Source: a virus. Taken from it: 21,182 bases of DNA. The stretch lies in IMG/VR virus record IMGVR_UViG_3300039191_000483, positions 7,638 through 28,819 of that record. One strand, written 5' to 3'. The position numbers and the translations under genes are program-made. The notes beneath the pieces were generated by a model. That model searched no databases. It was given only the letters and a program-made list of their open reading frames with translations, and was not told the origin of the DNA. The first letter of the stretch is position 1. Every line of letters begins with the position of its first letter. Positions 7,647-14,321 of this stretch are shown one piece after another.

Positions 7647-7996
7647 TACATAAGTCTTCCACCGACTGAGAATTTCTCAAGTCCAAGTTCAACACTATCT
7701 CCAAATTGTGAAGGCATAATCATTACCTCACTAGTAACACCCATCATCTTCACTGGTTCTAAATTCATAACAAATGGAAATACCTCTCCACCGAATTCCT
7801 CACCATCAAACACTCCACCTAAATTGGTTACACATGTTTGAACAACCTCTGGGTTATCATCATCAAATGATATTGCAAGCTTTAATAACTTATCACTCCC
7901 TTCAATTTTTTCAACTTGAACAACTCGACCTAGTTGAATAACTAATTTGTCTGCCATATCGACAAACTCTTTAAATGTAATCTTTGCTTTTTCCAT
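7646..7996 (-). CDS. stand-alone tRNA-binding OB-fold protein (EMAPII / CsaA / Trbp111 type)
   Basis: This 116-aa protein matches the tRNA-binding domain otherwise found at the C-terminus of bacterial MetRS and as free CsaA/Trbp111 proteins of about 110 aa. The opening VIQLGRVVQVEKIEGSDKLL (residues 19-38) and the closing NLEPVKMMGVTSEVMI (78-93) carry the family hallmarks: RV..VE...., ADKL-like, and NL.P.K.MG..SE.MI. The fold binds structured RNA, usually the outer corner of tRNA, often as a dimer. No synthetase domain is attached. The gene sits just upstream of a coupled unknown gene and the SAK-type HAD phosphatase. In a phage it could protect, deliver or sequester tRNAs, which is inference. 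The family call rests on visible motifs. Confidence 0.85.
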   Translation of the reverse strand: MEKAKITFKEFVDMADKLVIQLGRVVQVEKIEGSDKLLKLAISFDDDNPEVVQTCVTNLGGVFDGEEFGGEVFPFVMNLEPVKMMGVTSEVMIMPSQFGDSVELGLEKFSVGGRLM

Positions 7997-8020
7997 TTCT
8001 ATTTTTCTTATGTTTTATAA

Positions 8021-8299
8021 TTACATGTAATTTGTTTTCTTAAATGTGATGAATCCAAATTTCTCATCAACACATTTTTCACAAACTTGTGCTTTCCAAG
8101 TTTCTGTATCTTTACCACTATCAAAGCCCCAATTAGCCGATAACTCCATGTATTCAAATTTATAATGCATTTCACCATGGTCCTCACGTTTTTCATTATC
8201 AATGACAAAACTATCAATTTTACAACTTTCTCCACAAGAATCACAAATTACGTCAGTAACAACGTCAACTTTCCTATTTTGTTTCTCTTTCTTTTCCAT
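8021..8299 (-). CDS. zinc-motif protein of the 'LSANWGYxSxxD' type
   Basis: This 92-aa protein has an N-terminal CDSCGESC (cysteines 19, 22, 26) and a C-terminal CEKC (73, 76) that flank a conserved-looking centre, FEYMELSANWGFDSGKD. The same layout, CD.CG...Y..L.A.WGY.S..D.E....LCE.C, is familiar from small bacterial and phage proteins of unknown role, probably binding one zinc ion. The gene begins 2 nt after the stop of the tail-anchored protein and precedes the tRNA-binding protein in the same operon. Confidence 0.8.
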   Translation of the reverse strand: MEKKEKQNRKVDVVTDVICDSCGESCKIDSFVIDNEKREDHGEMHYKFEYMELSANWGFDSGKDTETWKAQVCEKCVDEKFGFITFKKTNYM

Positions 8300-8301
8300 A
8301 T

Positions 8302-8682
8302 CTATAAAACTAATAAAATCACCGAAGTGATTGCAATTCCTAAAACTATTCCTATTGTGATATCTCTAAGGGATATCTTTGTTTTCTTTTTCTTCTGTTG
8401 ATTTGGGTTAACAATTAGTGAACCATAAATTCGTTTTCCAGCTGACCCGATTAGTTCCTTTTTAATTGGACCATGAGCATTAATAGCTTGTTTAAGTGCG
8501 CCATTAATTCGGTTCATTTCAACTTTCTTCTCTTTTTTTAGTTTCTGAATTGTGTTAACATTATCCTTTTGATAGTCATCAACAGCTTTGAGGATATTTT
8601 CAATATTCGTAGTATCACTTGATATCTCGCGAATAATTTTCTGTTCAAGTCTCCCCTTTCTCGTTTTAAATTTGTTAAACAT
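8302..8682 (-). CDS. tail-anchored, basic helical membrane protein
   Basis: The first ~100 residues of this 126-aa protein are highly charged and helical (KAVDDYQKDNVNTIQKLKKEKK), then HGPIKKELIGSAGKRIYGSL and a lysine cluster (NQQKKKKTK). The last 20 residues form one hydrophobic segment (DITIGIVLGIAITSVILLVL) ending at the C-terminus. This is a tail-anchor layout, with the body in the cytoplasm and the basic cluster at the membrane edge. It is the first gene of an operon with its own promoter (-7 element 16 nt upstream). Possible roles include anchoring phage complexes to the membrane. The function is not recognised. Confidence 0.75.
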   Translation of the reverse strand: MFNKFKTRKGRLEQKIIREISSDTTNIENILKAVDDYQKDNVNTIQKLKKEKKVEMNRINGALKQAINAHGPIKKELIGSAGKRIYGSLIVNPNQQKKKKTKISLRDITIGIVLGIAITSVILLVL

Positions 8683-8698
8683 TAATCATATCTATTTG

Positions 8699-8730
8699 CA
8701 AATATACTAATAATTTGGTTATTTACCAAA
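8699..8730 (-). promoter_or_regulatory. promoter with inverted repeat in the -33/spacer region
   Basis: On the minus strand TTTG (8730-8727), 20 nt and TATATTTG (8706-8699) precede the gene starting at 8682. The inverted repeat TTTGGT-N5-ACCAAA (8714-8730) covers the -33 element and spacer and is a possible operator. Further short inverted repeats lie at 8740-8754 and 8751-8764. The whole stretch 8683-8789 has no gene. Confidence 0.78.
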
Positions 8731-8789
8731 CAATCAGATGGTTATTTTATAACCTTTTTAGGTTTAACTATAAATACATTTTCAATCAC

Positions 8790-9236
8790 CTAAAATGTGA
8801 TTCCAGAAATTATTGGTTCCCATGAATCCAATGCAATTCTAAAAGCATCACTATTATATACTCTACCGTTTCTATTGGGTTCACTTGTCCCACTATACGA
8901 CCAATCACCATAAACTAATTCAATATTTGGGGCTTCCATTGGTTGGACTGGTACTATATCTTGAGCAACCATTTGTGCAGCAACTTGTTGCACAAGTGGA
9001 AGTACTGAGGTGAATTCTATTTCATTCTGGTATGATTCAATATTAAAGGTTGGTTCCTTATTTGTTATCCAACTTTCAATAATCTCTTCAACATCAACAC
9101 CATCAATGTCAAAATATAAGTATATTTCCTATACTAAATCAGCATTATAAACCTTATCACCATTTTCTAGAATAGTATTCTTATCAAGGTCTACTACATA
9201 GATTAAATCTAGGTATTTATAAATCTGTAATTCCAT
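8790..9236 (-). pseudogene. unknown gene interrupted by in-frame TAG
   Basis: From the ATG at 9236-9234, 35 codons (MELQIYKYLDLIYVVDLDKN...) lead to TAG at 9131-9129. The same frame continues for 112 codons to a second TAG at 8792-8790. The second part starts EIYLYFDIDGVDVEEIIESW and ends with a Trp/Tyr-rich tail (DWSYSGTSEPNRNGRVY). There is no ATG near the TAG; the first one after it is at 8993 (MQQVAAQMVAQDI), which would give only 67 aa. The coding texture is the same before and after the stop, so this reads as one 148-codon gene. It is the last gene before the promoter at 8699. I do not recognise the protein. Confidence 0.65.
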
Positions 9237-9272
9237 ATACAATTATACGCATATGGAGTGACATTGTAAATA

Positions 9273-9518
9273 TTAAAAATCTAATCGATAGACGGAATTA
9301 TATGTTTTGAATATTGTGAAATCATCACCTTCCTCAAGAATTTCTTTAACTAAAGATGTCTTAAAACCATCAGTTCCGTTATAATAATAGAATATAAAAC
9401 ATTGGTTAATTGTAGGCTCATTAGTGAAATAACCGATTTTTATACCATTACCGTTTGAGTTTGGAATCTCAGCTTCATCATGGGTTTCCAATTTGCTTAA
9501 TGTTCCACTATGTTCCAC
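9273..9518 (-). CDS. unknown 81-aa protein, GTG start
   Basis: This ORF reads (GTG)EHSGTLSKLETHDEAEI... and ends VYRLDF-TAA. There is no ATG in the first third, so GTG at 9518-9516 is the likely start; it overlaps the radical-SAM gene by 11 nt. The overlap contains a 10-nt near-direct repeat (GTGGAACATA/GTGGAACATT on the minus strand), which may have created the overlap by duplication. The sequence looks beta-rich (GIKIGYFTNEPTINQCFIFYY). Function not recognised. Confidence 0.6.
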   Translation of the reverse strand: MEHSGTLSKLETHDEAEIPNSNGNGIKIGYFTNEPTINQCFIFYYYNGTDGFKTSLVKEILEEGDDFTIFKTYNSVYRLDF

Positions 9519-10374
9519 TTTCTTTTTCTAATTGAGTTAAGAACTGCCCACAACTTGCACCTATATCGTTACCTGGTGGTTCATAATATTCAGCTGTATG
9601 TCCAGCATTTTCTAAAAATTCAATAAATTGACTAATGTCTAACAATGAGGCTTTTTTAACATCTAAAGCTTCTCTCTCAGAATACATCATAAACTTAATT
9701 GTACAACCTTTCCTAACTAGTTTAGATAGTTTATCAATATGATGTAACATACTATCATTAACTCCACGCATAATAGTATAATGAACCTCAATTGGATTGC
9801 CAGTCATACTATGGTAAAAATTCAAGGCATCAATTGATGGTTGAATATCTAATCCTGATGGCATCCACTCCTTTCGTTGTACATCGTCAACAAAGTGAAG
9901 ACTTAAATGTAGTTTCAAATCTAATCCTAAATCCTTAACAAAGTTTGTTAATTTAAAAAATTCAGTCCATTTGGATTTAGGTAGTAATGTTGCTAGACCA
10001 AACCTAACATGTTCATATTGACCTTTTAATAAAATCATACTGTCAACTACAGCTCCAGTATTATCCAACGGTTCACCGCAACCCATATATGATATGAGAA
10101 GAGTTCGATTATTTAATCCAAGTTCTTCAACAATATAATCAACACCTTCAACAATATTTTCTGGAGATAAGTTATTTAACTTTATCTTCCCAACGTGGTC
10201 GGTCAAATGACAAAACTTACAACTCATATTACACATAGTTTGACATGGTACACAGATAATATCTTTACCACTACCATTATCAACATATGAGAATTCAATG
10301 ATTTGTTTATTTAATTCGAAGATATACTTTATCGTCTTATCAATCTCTGATTTTATAATTTGTTTTAATTCCAT
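9508..10374 (-). CDS. rlmN: short RlmN/Cfr-family radical-SAM RNA methyltransferase
   Basis: The N-terminal cluster ICVPCQTMCNMSCKFC contains the three iron-sulfur cysteines (48, 52, 55) of CxxxCxxC, plus Cys41 exactly seven residues before, equivalent to E. coli RlmN Cys118. The C-terminus has DIGASCGQF (Cys275), equivalent to Cys355, the residue that carries the methyl group. MGCGEPLDN, SLHFVDDVQRKEWMPS and the IMRGVNDS segment match RlmN landmarks. The protein therefore keeps the full machinery for C2 (or C8) adenine methylation. At 288 aa it is about 100 residues shorter than RlmN, because the N-terminal accessory RNA-binding region is almost absent. The gene follows IF-3 by 2 nt. The RNA target is unknown; host rRNA, tRNA or phage RNA are all open. 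Confidence 0.9.
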   Translation of the reverse strand: MELKQIIKSEIDKTIKYIFELNKQIIEFSYVDNGSGKDIICVPCQTMCNMSCKFCHLTDHVGKIKLNNLSPENIVEGVDYIVEELGLNNRTLLISYMGCGEPLDNTGAVVDSMILLKGQYEHVRFGLATLLPKSKWTEFFKLTNFVKDLGLDLKLHLSLHFVDDVQRKEWMPSGLDIQPSIDALNFYHSMTGNPIEVHYTIMRGVNDSMLHHIDKLSKLVRKGCTIKFMMYSEREALDVKKASLLDISQFIEFLENAGHTAEYYEPPGNDIGASCGQFLTQLEKESGT

Positions 10375-10376
10375 TA

Positions 10377-10934
10377 TTATTTTTTTTCTTCTTTTTTGGG
10401 TTTAAAGAATATATTCATTTTTCTACCATCCATTTTTGGCATCTTTTCAACTGTAGCGTAATCTTCTAATGCAACGGCCAATTCAAGAAGTAACTTTTCA
10501 CCTTGTTCTCTAAATCTATTCTCACGACCTTTGAAGAATACGAAAGCTTTAACCTTATGACCTTTCTTTAAAAAATTAATAATGTGATTTGTTTTAAATT
10601 TCAAATCATTCTCATCAGTAGTAGGTCTAAATCGCATCTCTTTCATCGGCTTAGACTTCTGAGCTGGTTTCTTCTTATTTTGTTCGTAAAGATATTTAGA
10701 ATAGTCCATCAACTTAACAACTGGTGGTGCAGCCTTAGCACCAACAAGTACTAAATCTTTACCTTCATTCTCAGCAACTTTTAGTGCTTCGTTAATTCCC
10801 ATGATTTCTGGTTCACCATTTTCAGAAACAAGTTTAACATCACTACCGTTAATTTCCCTGATGATTTCTCGGTTAATTCTGTGAGGATTTTTCTTAATTT
10901 CTCTTTTTTGATTTCTTCTGTGACGTTTAGCCAT
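10377..10934 (-). CDS. infC: translation initiation factor IF-3
   Basis: This is a full two-domain IF-3 (185 aa). The N-domain runs from about residue 18 (RINREIIREINGSDVKLVSENG) through APPVVKLMDYSKYLYEQ, with a basic linker after it. The C-domain carries MKEMRFRPTTDENDLKFK, FLKKGHKVKAFVFFKGRE and a KPKKEEKK tail. IF-3 binds the 30S subunit, prevents early 70S assembly and checks start codon and initiator tRNA. Its start overlaps the Nudix gene by 8 nt (ATGGCTAA). It begins with ATG, not the rare AUU by which cellular infC is typically autoregulated, so that control is likely lost. IF-3 is rare in phages. It may bias host ribosomes toward phage mRNAs, which is inference. Confidence 0.95.
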   Translation of the reverse strand: MAKRHRRNQKREIKKNPHRINREIIREINGSDVKLVSENGEPEIMGINEALKVAENEGKDLVLVGAKAAPPVVKLMDYSKYLYEQNKKKPAQKSKPMKEMRFRPTTDENDLKFKTNHIINFLKKGHKVKAFVFFKGRENRFREQGEKLLLELAVALEDYATVEKMPKMDGRKMNIFFKPKKEEKK

Positions 10935-11388
10935 TTTTTTCTTTTATATGTTTTTTTATTTGTTTCAATACTTCAATTTGTGTATCATGAAGTATCTCTT
11001 TAGCTTCTTTTAATGTAACCCATCTCCAACCATCCATTTCTGGCTTACCACCATTCCATTTACGACCAGCTGGTACTGTAGAATTACATCTAAATAGAAA
11101 ATCATCAGAGTTGACTTCTGGATTTTCATCTTCAAATACGACGAATGGATTTAATCGTTTACGTTTATTTTTATAACCGATAGAATCAAAATCATAATAT
11201 TTGGTAACTTTAGATAAGTTAACATTAGTCTCTTCCCATGTTTCTCTTTTTGCTGCAATCCAAGGTGTTTCACCTTCATCAAGTTTACCTTTTGGAATAC
11301 TCCAAAAATCAAAATCATGACCAGTTGGATGTGCTACCAACAACTTACCATTTTTATTAATAAAGAAAATACCAGCTGTTTCAGTCAT
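10927..11388 (-). CDS. Nudix hydrolase
   Basis: The Nudix box GKLDEGETPWIAAKRETWEE lies at residues 34-53 and has the REUXEE core, which binds magnesium and hydrolyses nucleoside diphosphates linked to another group. The protein (153 aa) opens with a strand set (TETAGIFFINKNGKLLVAH) and FWSIPKGKLDEGE, typical of MutT/Ap4A-type members. The substrate cannot be read from sequence. Possibilities include NTP sanitising, dinucleoside polyphosphates, NAD-type cofactors or RNA caps. The start overlaps the upstream gene stop (TAATG), and the end overlaps IF-3. Confidence 0.92.
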   Translation of the reverse strand: MTETAGIFFINKNGKLLVAHPTGHDFDFWSIPKGKLDEGETPWIAAKRETWEETNVNLSKVTKYYDFDSIGYKNKRKRLNPFVVFEDENPEVNSDDFLFRCNSTVPAGRKWNGGKPEMDGWRWVTLKEAKEILHDTQIEVLKQIKKHIKEKNG

Positions 11389-11849
11389 TATGACATTGGA
11401 TTAAGTTTAACCTCAAATACAGTTAATGAATCCTCAGTTTTACCATAATGTAACTTCTCTAAGGCTTTAATTTCATTCTTAGCATAGAAGTATGAAGTAT
11501 GTCTTTTATTATCTCTATCGGACCAAACAATAGTATAACTATTACCAACATTAACATTTGGTGAACCATCCTTTTCATTCACATCACCTTTTAAAACAGA
11601 TTGGAGTTGTCTTATATTTTCTAAAACACTACCCCAAGCTTGAATTTCAGTATTATGAGTTTGCTCACACAATAAAAAGAAATTATCATGTTTAGGATTA
11701 TAGGTGATTACTTTAATTTTTACACCATCTTTTTGAAATTTTGATTTTTCAAAATGAACAGTAACACCATTATCAGAATTTAACATATTCTGAATATCTG
11801 ATTGAATCTTAATGATTCTCTTATCTATAAAAACTTTTGGATTTCCCAT
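11388..11849 (-). CDS. unknown 153-aa protein, first gene of the IF-3 operon
   Basis: Not recognised. The protein starts MGNPKVFIDKRIIKIQSDIQ, with alternating strands and helices (GVKIKVITYNPKHDNFFLLCE, then AWGSVLENIRQLQ) and a lysine-rich region. It has no membrane segment and no clear metal site. The ATG at 11849 lies only 4 nt after a strong promoter -7 element, so the mRNA is probably leaderless. The stop overlaps the Nudix start (TAATG). Confidence 0.75.
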   Translation of the reverse strand: MGNPKVFIDKRIIKIQSDIQNMLNSDNGVTVHFEKSKFQKDGVKIKVITYNPKHDNFFLLCEQTHNTEIQAWGSVLENIRQLQSVLKGDVNEKDGSPNVNVGNSYTIVWSDRDNKRHTSYFYAKNEIKALEKLHYGKTEDSLTVFEVKLNPMS

Positions 11850-11853
11850 ATTA

Positions 11854-11886
11854 CAAATATAAGTAAAATATTTTAATTCTCCAAAA
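11854..11886 (-). promoter_or_regulatory. promoter of the IF-3 / RlmN-like operon
   Basis: On the minus strand TTTTG (11886-11882), 20 nt and TATATTTG (11861-11854) precede an ATG at 11849 by only 4 nt. It lies within the end of the upstream gene. Confidence 0.8.
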
Positions 11887-12247
11887 TTGGTTGAAGAAAA
11901 TTAATTGCTTTACCATTATTAATCTTTTCTTGATAGATATGAGAAGCCCGTAAATCTGGGTCCATACCAAATGCCTTCATAATGATTTCTGCATCTGTGA
12001 TTGATGGTAAATCTTCATTCTTTGTGATTGAGATGTGTCTACACTTAAAACCCATTTGTTCCTCAATTGAGTAGACCACCCTATATCCACCTTCAAAGAA
12101 ACAATTATGTTTCTCGTCAAGTCCTGGTGCCTTGTCTGGATTTTCACTACGATTAATTAAATCTTCAAGACTAAATTCATTTTCCTCAGCAAACTTAATT
12201 ACTTCCTTGATTTTAGATTCATCTTTATCATTAATTTTTAACATCAT
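11873..12247 (-). CDS. unknown 124-aa protein
   Basis: The protein starts MMLKINDKDESKIKEV (either methionine could be the start) and contains LEDLINRSENPDKAPGL, then GYRVVYSIEEQMGFKCRHISIT, and a helical C-terminus (HIYQEKINNGKAINFLQ). The pattern is familiar from phage hypothetical proteins but I cannot name a family. It lies 3' of the AAA+ ATPase gene, with a long hairpin between them. No promoter-like motif precedes it, so it is probably co-transcribed with the ATPase. Confidence 0.72.
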   Translation of the reverse strand: MMLKINDKDESKIKEVIKFAEENEFSLEDLINRSENPDKAPGLDEKHNCFFEGGYRVVYSIEEQMGFKCRHISITKNEDLPSITDAEIIMKAFGMDPDLRASHIYQEKINNGKAINFLQPILEN

Positions 12248-12264
12248 ATTTAATTTTATAGTTG

Positions 12265-12298
12265 AATTTTCAAACCCTCGTTAAAAGGTTTGAAAATT
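12265..12298 (-). terminator. long hairpin between AAA+ gene and next gene (terminator or RNA-processing element)
   Basis: A perfect 12-bp inverted repeat (aattttcaaacc at 12265-12276, ggtttgaaaatt at 12287-12298) has a 10-nt loop and begins 4 nt after the AAA+ stop codon. On the minus strand no uninterrupted T-tract follows it. It may therefore act as a partial terminator, an mRNA 3'-end stabiliser or a processing site. Confidence 0.5.
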
Positions 12299-12302
12299 AA
12301 TA

Positions 12303-13586
12303 TTAACCCTTAGTGGGATTTTCATCATCCTTAGTGGGATTTTCATCATCCTTAAATGAGATTGGCATATCTCCACGTCCCCCAGTAACTTCCATTTTAA
12401 CCTCTACTTCATCAACTTCCCCAGACTTTTTAGAATGTGATTTCTTACCACTCTTTGGGTCTTTGCCCATTAATTTATCAGCTCTTTCAGTCGATTTAGT
12501 ACTATTAATGTTTTCACCATAGCCATATTCACCGTCACCAACATATGCATAATTCATATGGGTACCATAAGATTTCATAACTTTAAGTACTATAGTTTCA
12601 GTAACTACTTCCTCATCATTATCATTATATTCAATTAAATCCACTTCTATAACATCTGGCCCATGAACTTTACTAACTCTACCGATTTCCTTACCATTAA
12701 TATCAAAACAATAGCCCTCATAATCTTCATTATACTTAGGTCTTGGGTAAAGATTTGCATTCTCAATCAGAAGTGTTTCATTCTGATTAGTGTCAAGTTC
12801 GTAAACCTTAAATTTATTTTCAATCTTACTAACATTAAAAATATCTGCAAATTCAAACGGAGATTCGTTATGTATATTAACCTCATTTAATACTTCCTTA
12901 ACAATATCAACCGTAATAAGTGATAGTGTAGTCATAAAGTTAATACAATCATCTCTCAAATCCTTATTTTCTAGGATATCATCAACAATTTCTTCAACAA
13001 CTGATGGTGATAAGTCTTTAAATTCTTTCAAATAACGAAGTCTTGAAGGTCTTTGTTTAAGATTATCTTCAATATACAACCTATTTGTTGTCATCAAGAA
13101 TACTCTTCTGAATTCAGAGTTCATTGCACCATCCATGATTGTCAACATGGCGTTAGATTCACCAAAAATCTTTTCGTATTCATCGATGAAAATAGTAATG
13201 TTTTGTGGAATACTATTTAAAAAATATTGTACACCCGCACCGCCAAATGAACTAGTTACAACTATTGTTGGTTGTTCAAGTTTATTAGCTATTTGCTTAG
13301 AAGTTACTGTTTTACCAGTACCTTTAACACCATTTAATAACATACCTAAATTACCATCAGTATTCTCATAAGTTTTTAATAACCTACTGATTAGTTTATC
13401 TTCCATAGCGTAGATTTTGTAATCAAATACGTATGAATCTGCTACTTTCTCTAAATAAAATTTACCGATATTATCATTAAATTTTACAGTGTAAATAGCA
13501 TTTTCTAATTCACTATGTTCAATTGATGGATACTCTAAATAGAATTGGCCTCCATGTTGGGCCCAAATTTGATTCTTCTGACTCAT
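12303..13586 (-). CDS. AAA+ ATPase
   Basis: This is a 427-aa P-loop ATPase of the AAA+ class. Walker A GVKGTGKT is at residues 86-93, Walker B IFIDEYEK at 132-139, sensor-1 MTTN at 165-168 and an arginine pair RPSRLRY at 179-185. A helical lid region follows to about 250, and then a beta-rich C-terminal domain (EGYCFDINGKEIGRVSKVHG) rich in acidic residues. The N-terminal ~80 residues are not a known domain to me. The last residues form a heptad repeat, DDENPTKDDENPTKG. The operon context gives no client. It could act as a remodeller of a protein or nucleoprotein complex. The AAA+ call is solid; the role is not. Confidence 0.88.
   Translation of the reverse strand: MSQKNQIWAQHGGQFYLEYPSIEHSELENAIYTVKFNDNIGKFYLEKVADSYVFDYKIYAMEDKLISRLLKTYENTDGNLGMLLNGVKGTGKTVTSKQIANKLEQPTIVVTSSFGGAGVQYFLNSIPQNITIFIDEYEKIFGESNAMLTIMDGAMNSEFRRVFLMTTNRLYIEDNLKQRPSRLRYLKEFKDLSPSVVEEIVDDILENKDLRDDCINFMTTLSLITVDIVKEVLNEVNIHNESPFEFADIFNVSKIENKFKVYELDTNQNETLLIENANLYPRPKYNEDYEGYCFDINGKEIGRVSKVHGPDVIEVDLIEYNDNDEEVVTETIVLKVMKSYGTHMNYAYVGDGEYGYGENINSTKSTERADKLMGKDPKSGKKSHSKKSGEVDEVEVKMEVTGGRGDMPISFKDDENPTKDDENPTKG
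12309..12350 (-). repeat. 2 x 21-nt perfect tandem duplication at 3' end of AAA+ gene
   Basis: Two identical 21-nt units (plus strand cttagtgggattttcatcatc) encode DDENPTK twice at the C-terminus. This appears to be a recent duplication that keeps the frame. Confidence 0.9.
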
Positions 13587-13614
13587 ATTTTTATTTTTCT
13601 TTTTTTATTTATTG

Positions 13615-13646
13615 CAAATATACTGGGTTTAATTTAATAACCCAAA
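13615..13646 (-). promoter_or_regulatory. promoter of the AAA+ operon, with inverted repeat
   Basis: On the minus strand TTTG (13646-13643), 20 nt and TATATTTG (13622-13615) precede the ATG at 13586 by 28 nt. An inverted repeat TGGGTT-N9-AACCCA (13624-13644) covers most of the spacer and overlaps the stop codon of the upstream HAD gene. It could be an operator or a weak terminator. Confidence 0.75.
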
Positions 13647-14320
13647 TGATTTTTAAGTTTTTCTTCAACTTTTTCTTCCATACCACAACCCTCATGTGAT
13701 TCTGGGAATCTACATTCTAATACTTTTTGAGTTGTGTTAATTCTTATAATACCACCATCATCTGAATATGGTGTATCTATATTGAAGTCTATAATGATTC
13801 CATCTTCAATAATGGTTTCTTCCATTTTATACACTTCTTCACCGTTCATCATTTCCTCAGTTACCCCATTGATAATAGATACTATAACATTTGGGTCAAT
13901 ATTAGATGGTAGAACCCCCATATCTTTTAACATTTGTTCAGCCTTTTCCCAATCATAAAATGGTCTATCACTAATTTTTGGGTCAAACTTCAATGGGGCA
14001 CCCAACGCAGCATCATCTAAATAAATCTGACCATAGGCTTTAGGTGATTCGGTCCAAAACTTTTGGGTTGGGTTTGTCTGAACACCAAACAAAGGTATTT
14101 GATTATCTGAAAACCATTTTACAGCATCAGTTAGTCCACTACTAAACTTACCTTCTCTAACACCCTTTTCACTTCTCATAGTGAATAGGATTAATTTATA
14201 CCCTTTATCAGTTAGTTTTCTTAACACTGGTGCAGCACCAATATCCTCACCCACTCTAGGATAATCATGTGTGACACAAGTGCCATCAAAATCAACGCAA
14301 ATATATTTAAGTTCTTTCAT
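13634..14320 (-). CDS. HAD-superfamily hydrolase with acidic C-terminal extension
   Basis: I start at ATG 14320-14318 (MKELKYICVDFDGTCV), one base after the upstream TAA (TAA-T-ATG), giving 228 aa. Motif I is DFDGT (Asp10/Asp12). Motif II is ILFTMRSE, followed by LTDAVKWFSDNQIPLFGVQTN and the motif IV-like IYLDDAALG. The HAD core ends near residue 150. The remaining ~80 residues (VNGVTEEMMNGEEVYKMEETI...) are acidic, and their role is not clear. Substrates of such stand-alone HADs are usually small phosphates or nucleic acid ends. It is the third HAD of the window. Confidence 0.82.
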   Translation of the reverse strand: MKELKYICVDFDGTCVTHDYPRVGEDIGAAPVLRKLTDKGYKLILFTMRSEKGVREGKFSSGLTDAVKWFSDNQIPLFGVQTNPTQKFWTESPKAYGQIYLDDAALGAPLKFDPKISDRPFYDWEKAEQMLKDMGVLPSNIDPNVIVSIINGVTEEMMNGEEVYKMEETIIEDGIIIDFNIDTPYSDDGGIIRINTTQKVLECRFPESHEGCGMEEKVEEKLKNHLGY

Positions 14321-14321
14321 A

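Noticed and set aside
14297-14304. TATATTTG box (minus strand) with an upstream TTTG
   Set aside because: It lies inside the HAD coding sequence just after its start; the spacer is 21 nt rather than 20 and no gene start follows closely. Probably chance in A+T-rich coding DNA.
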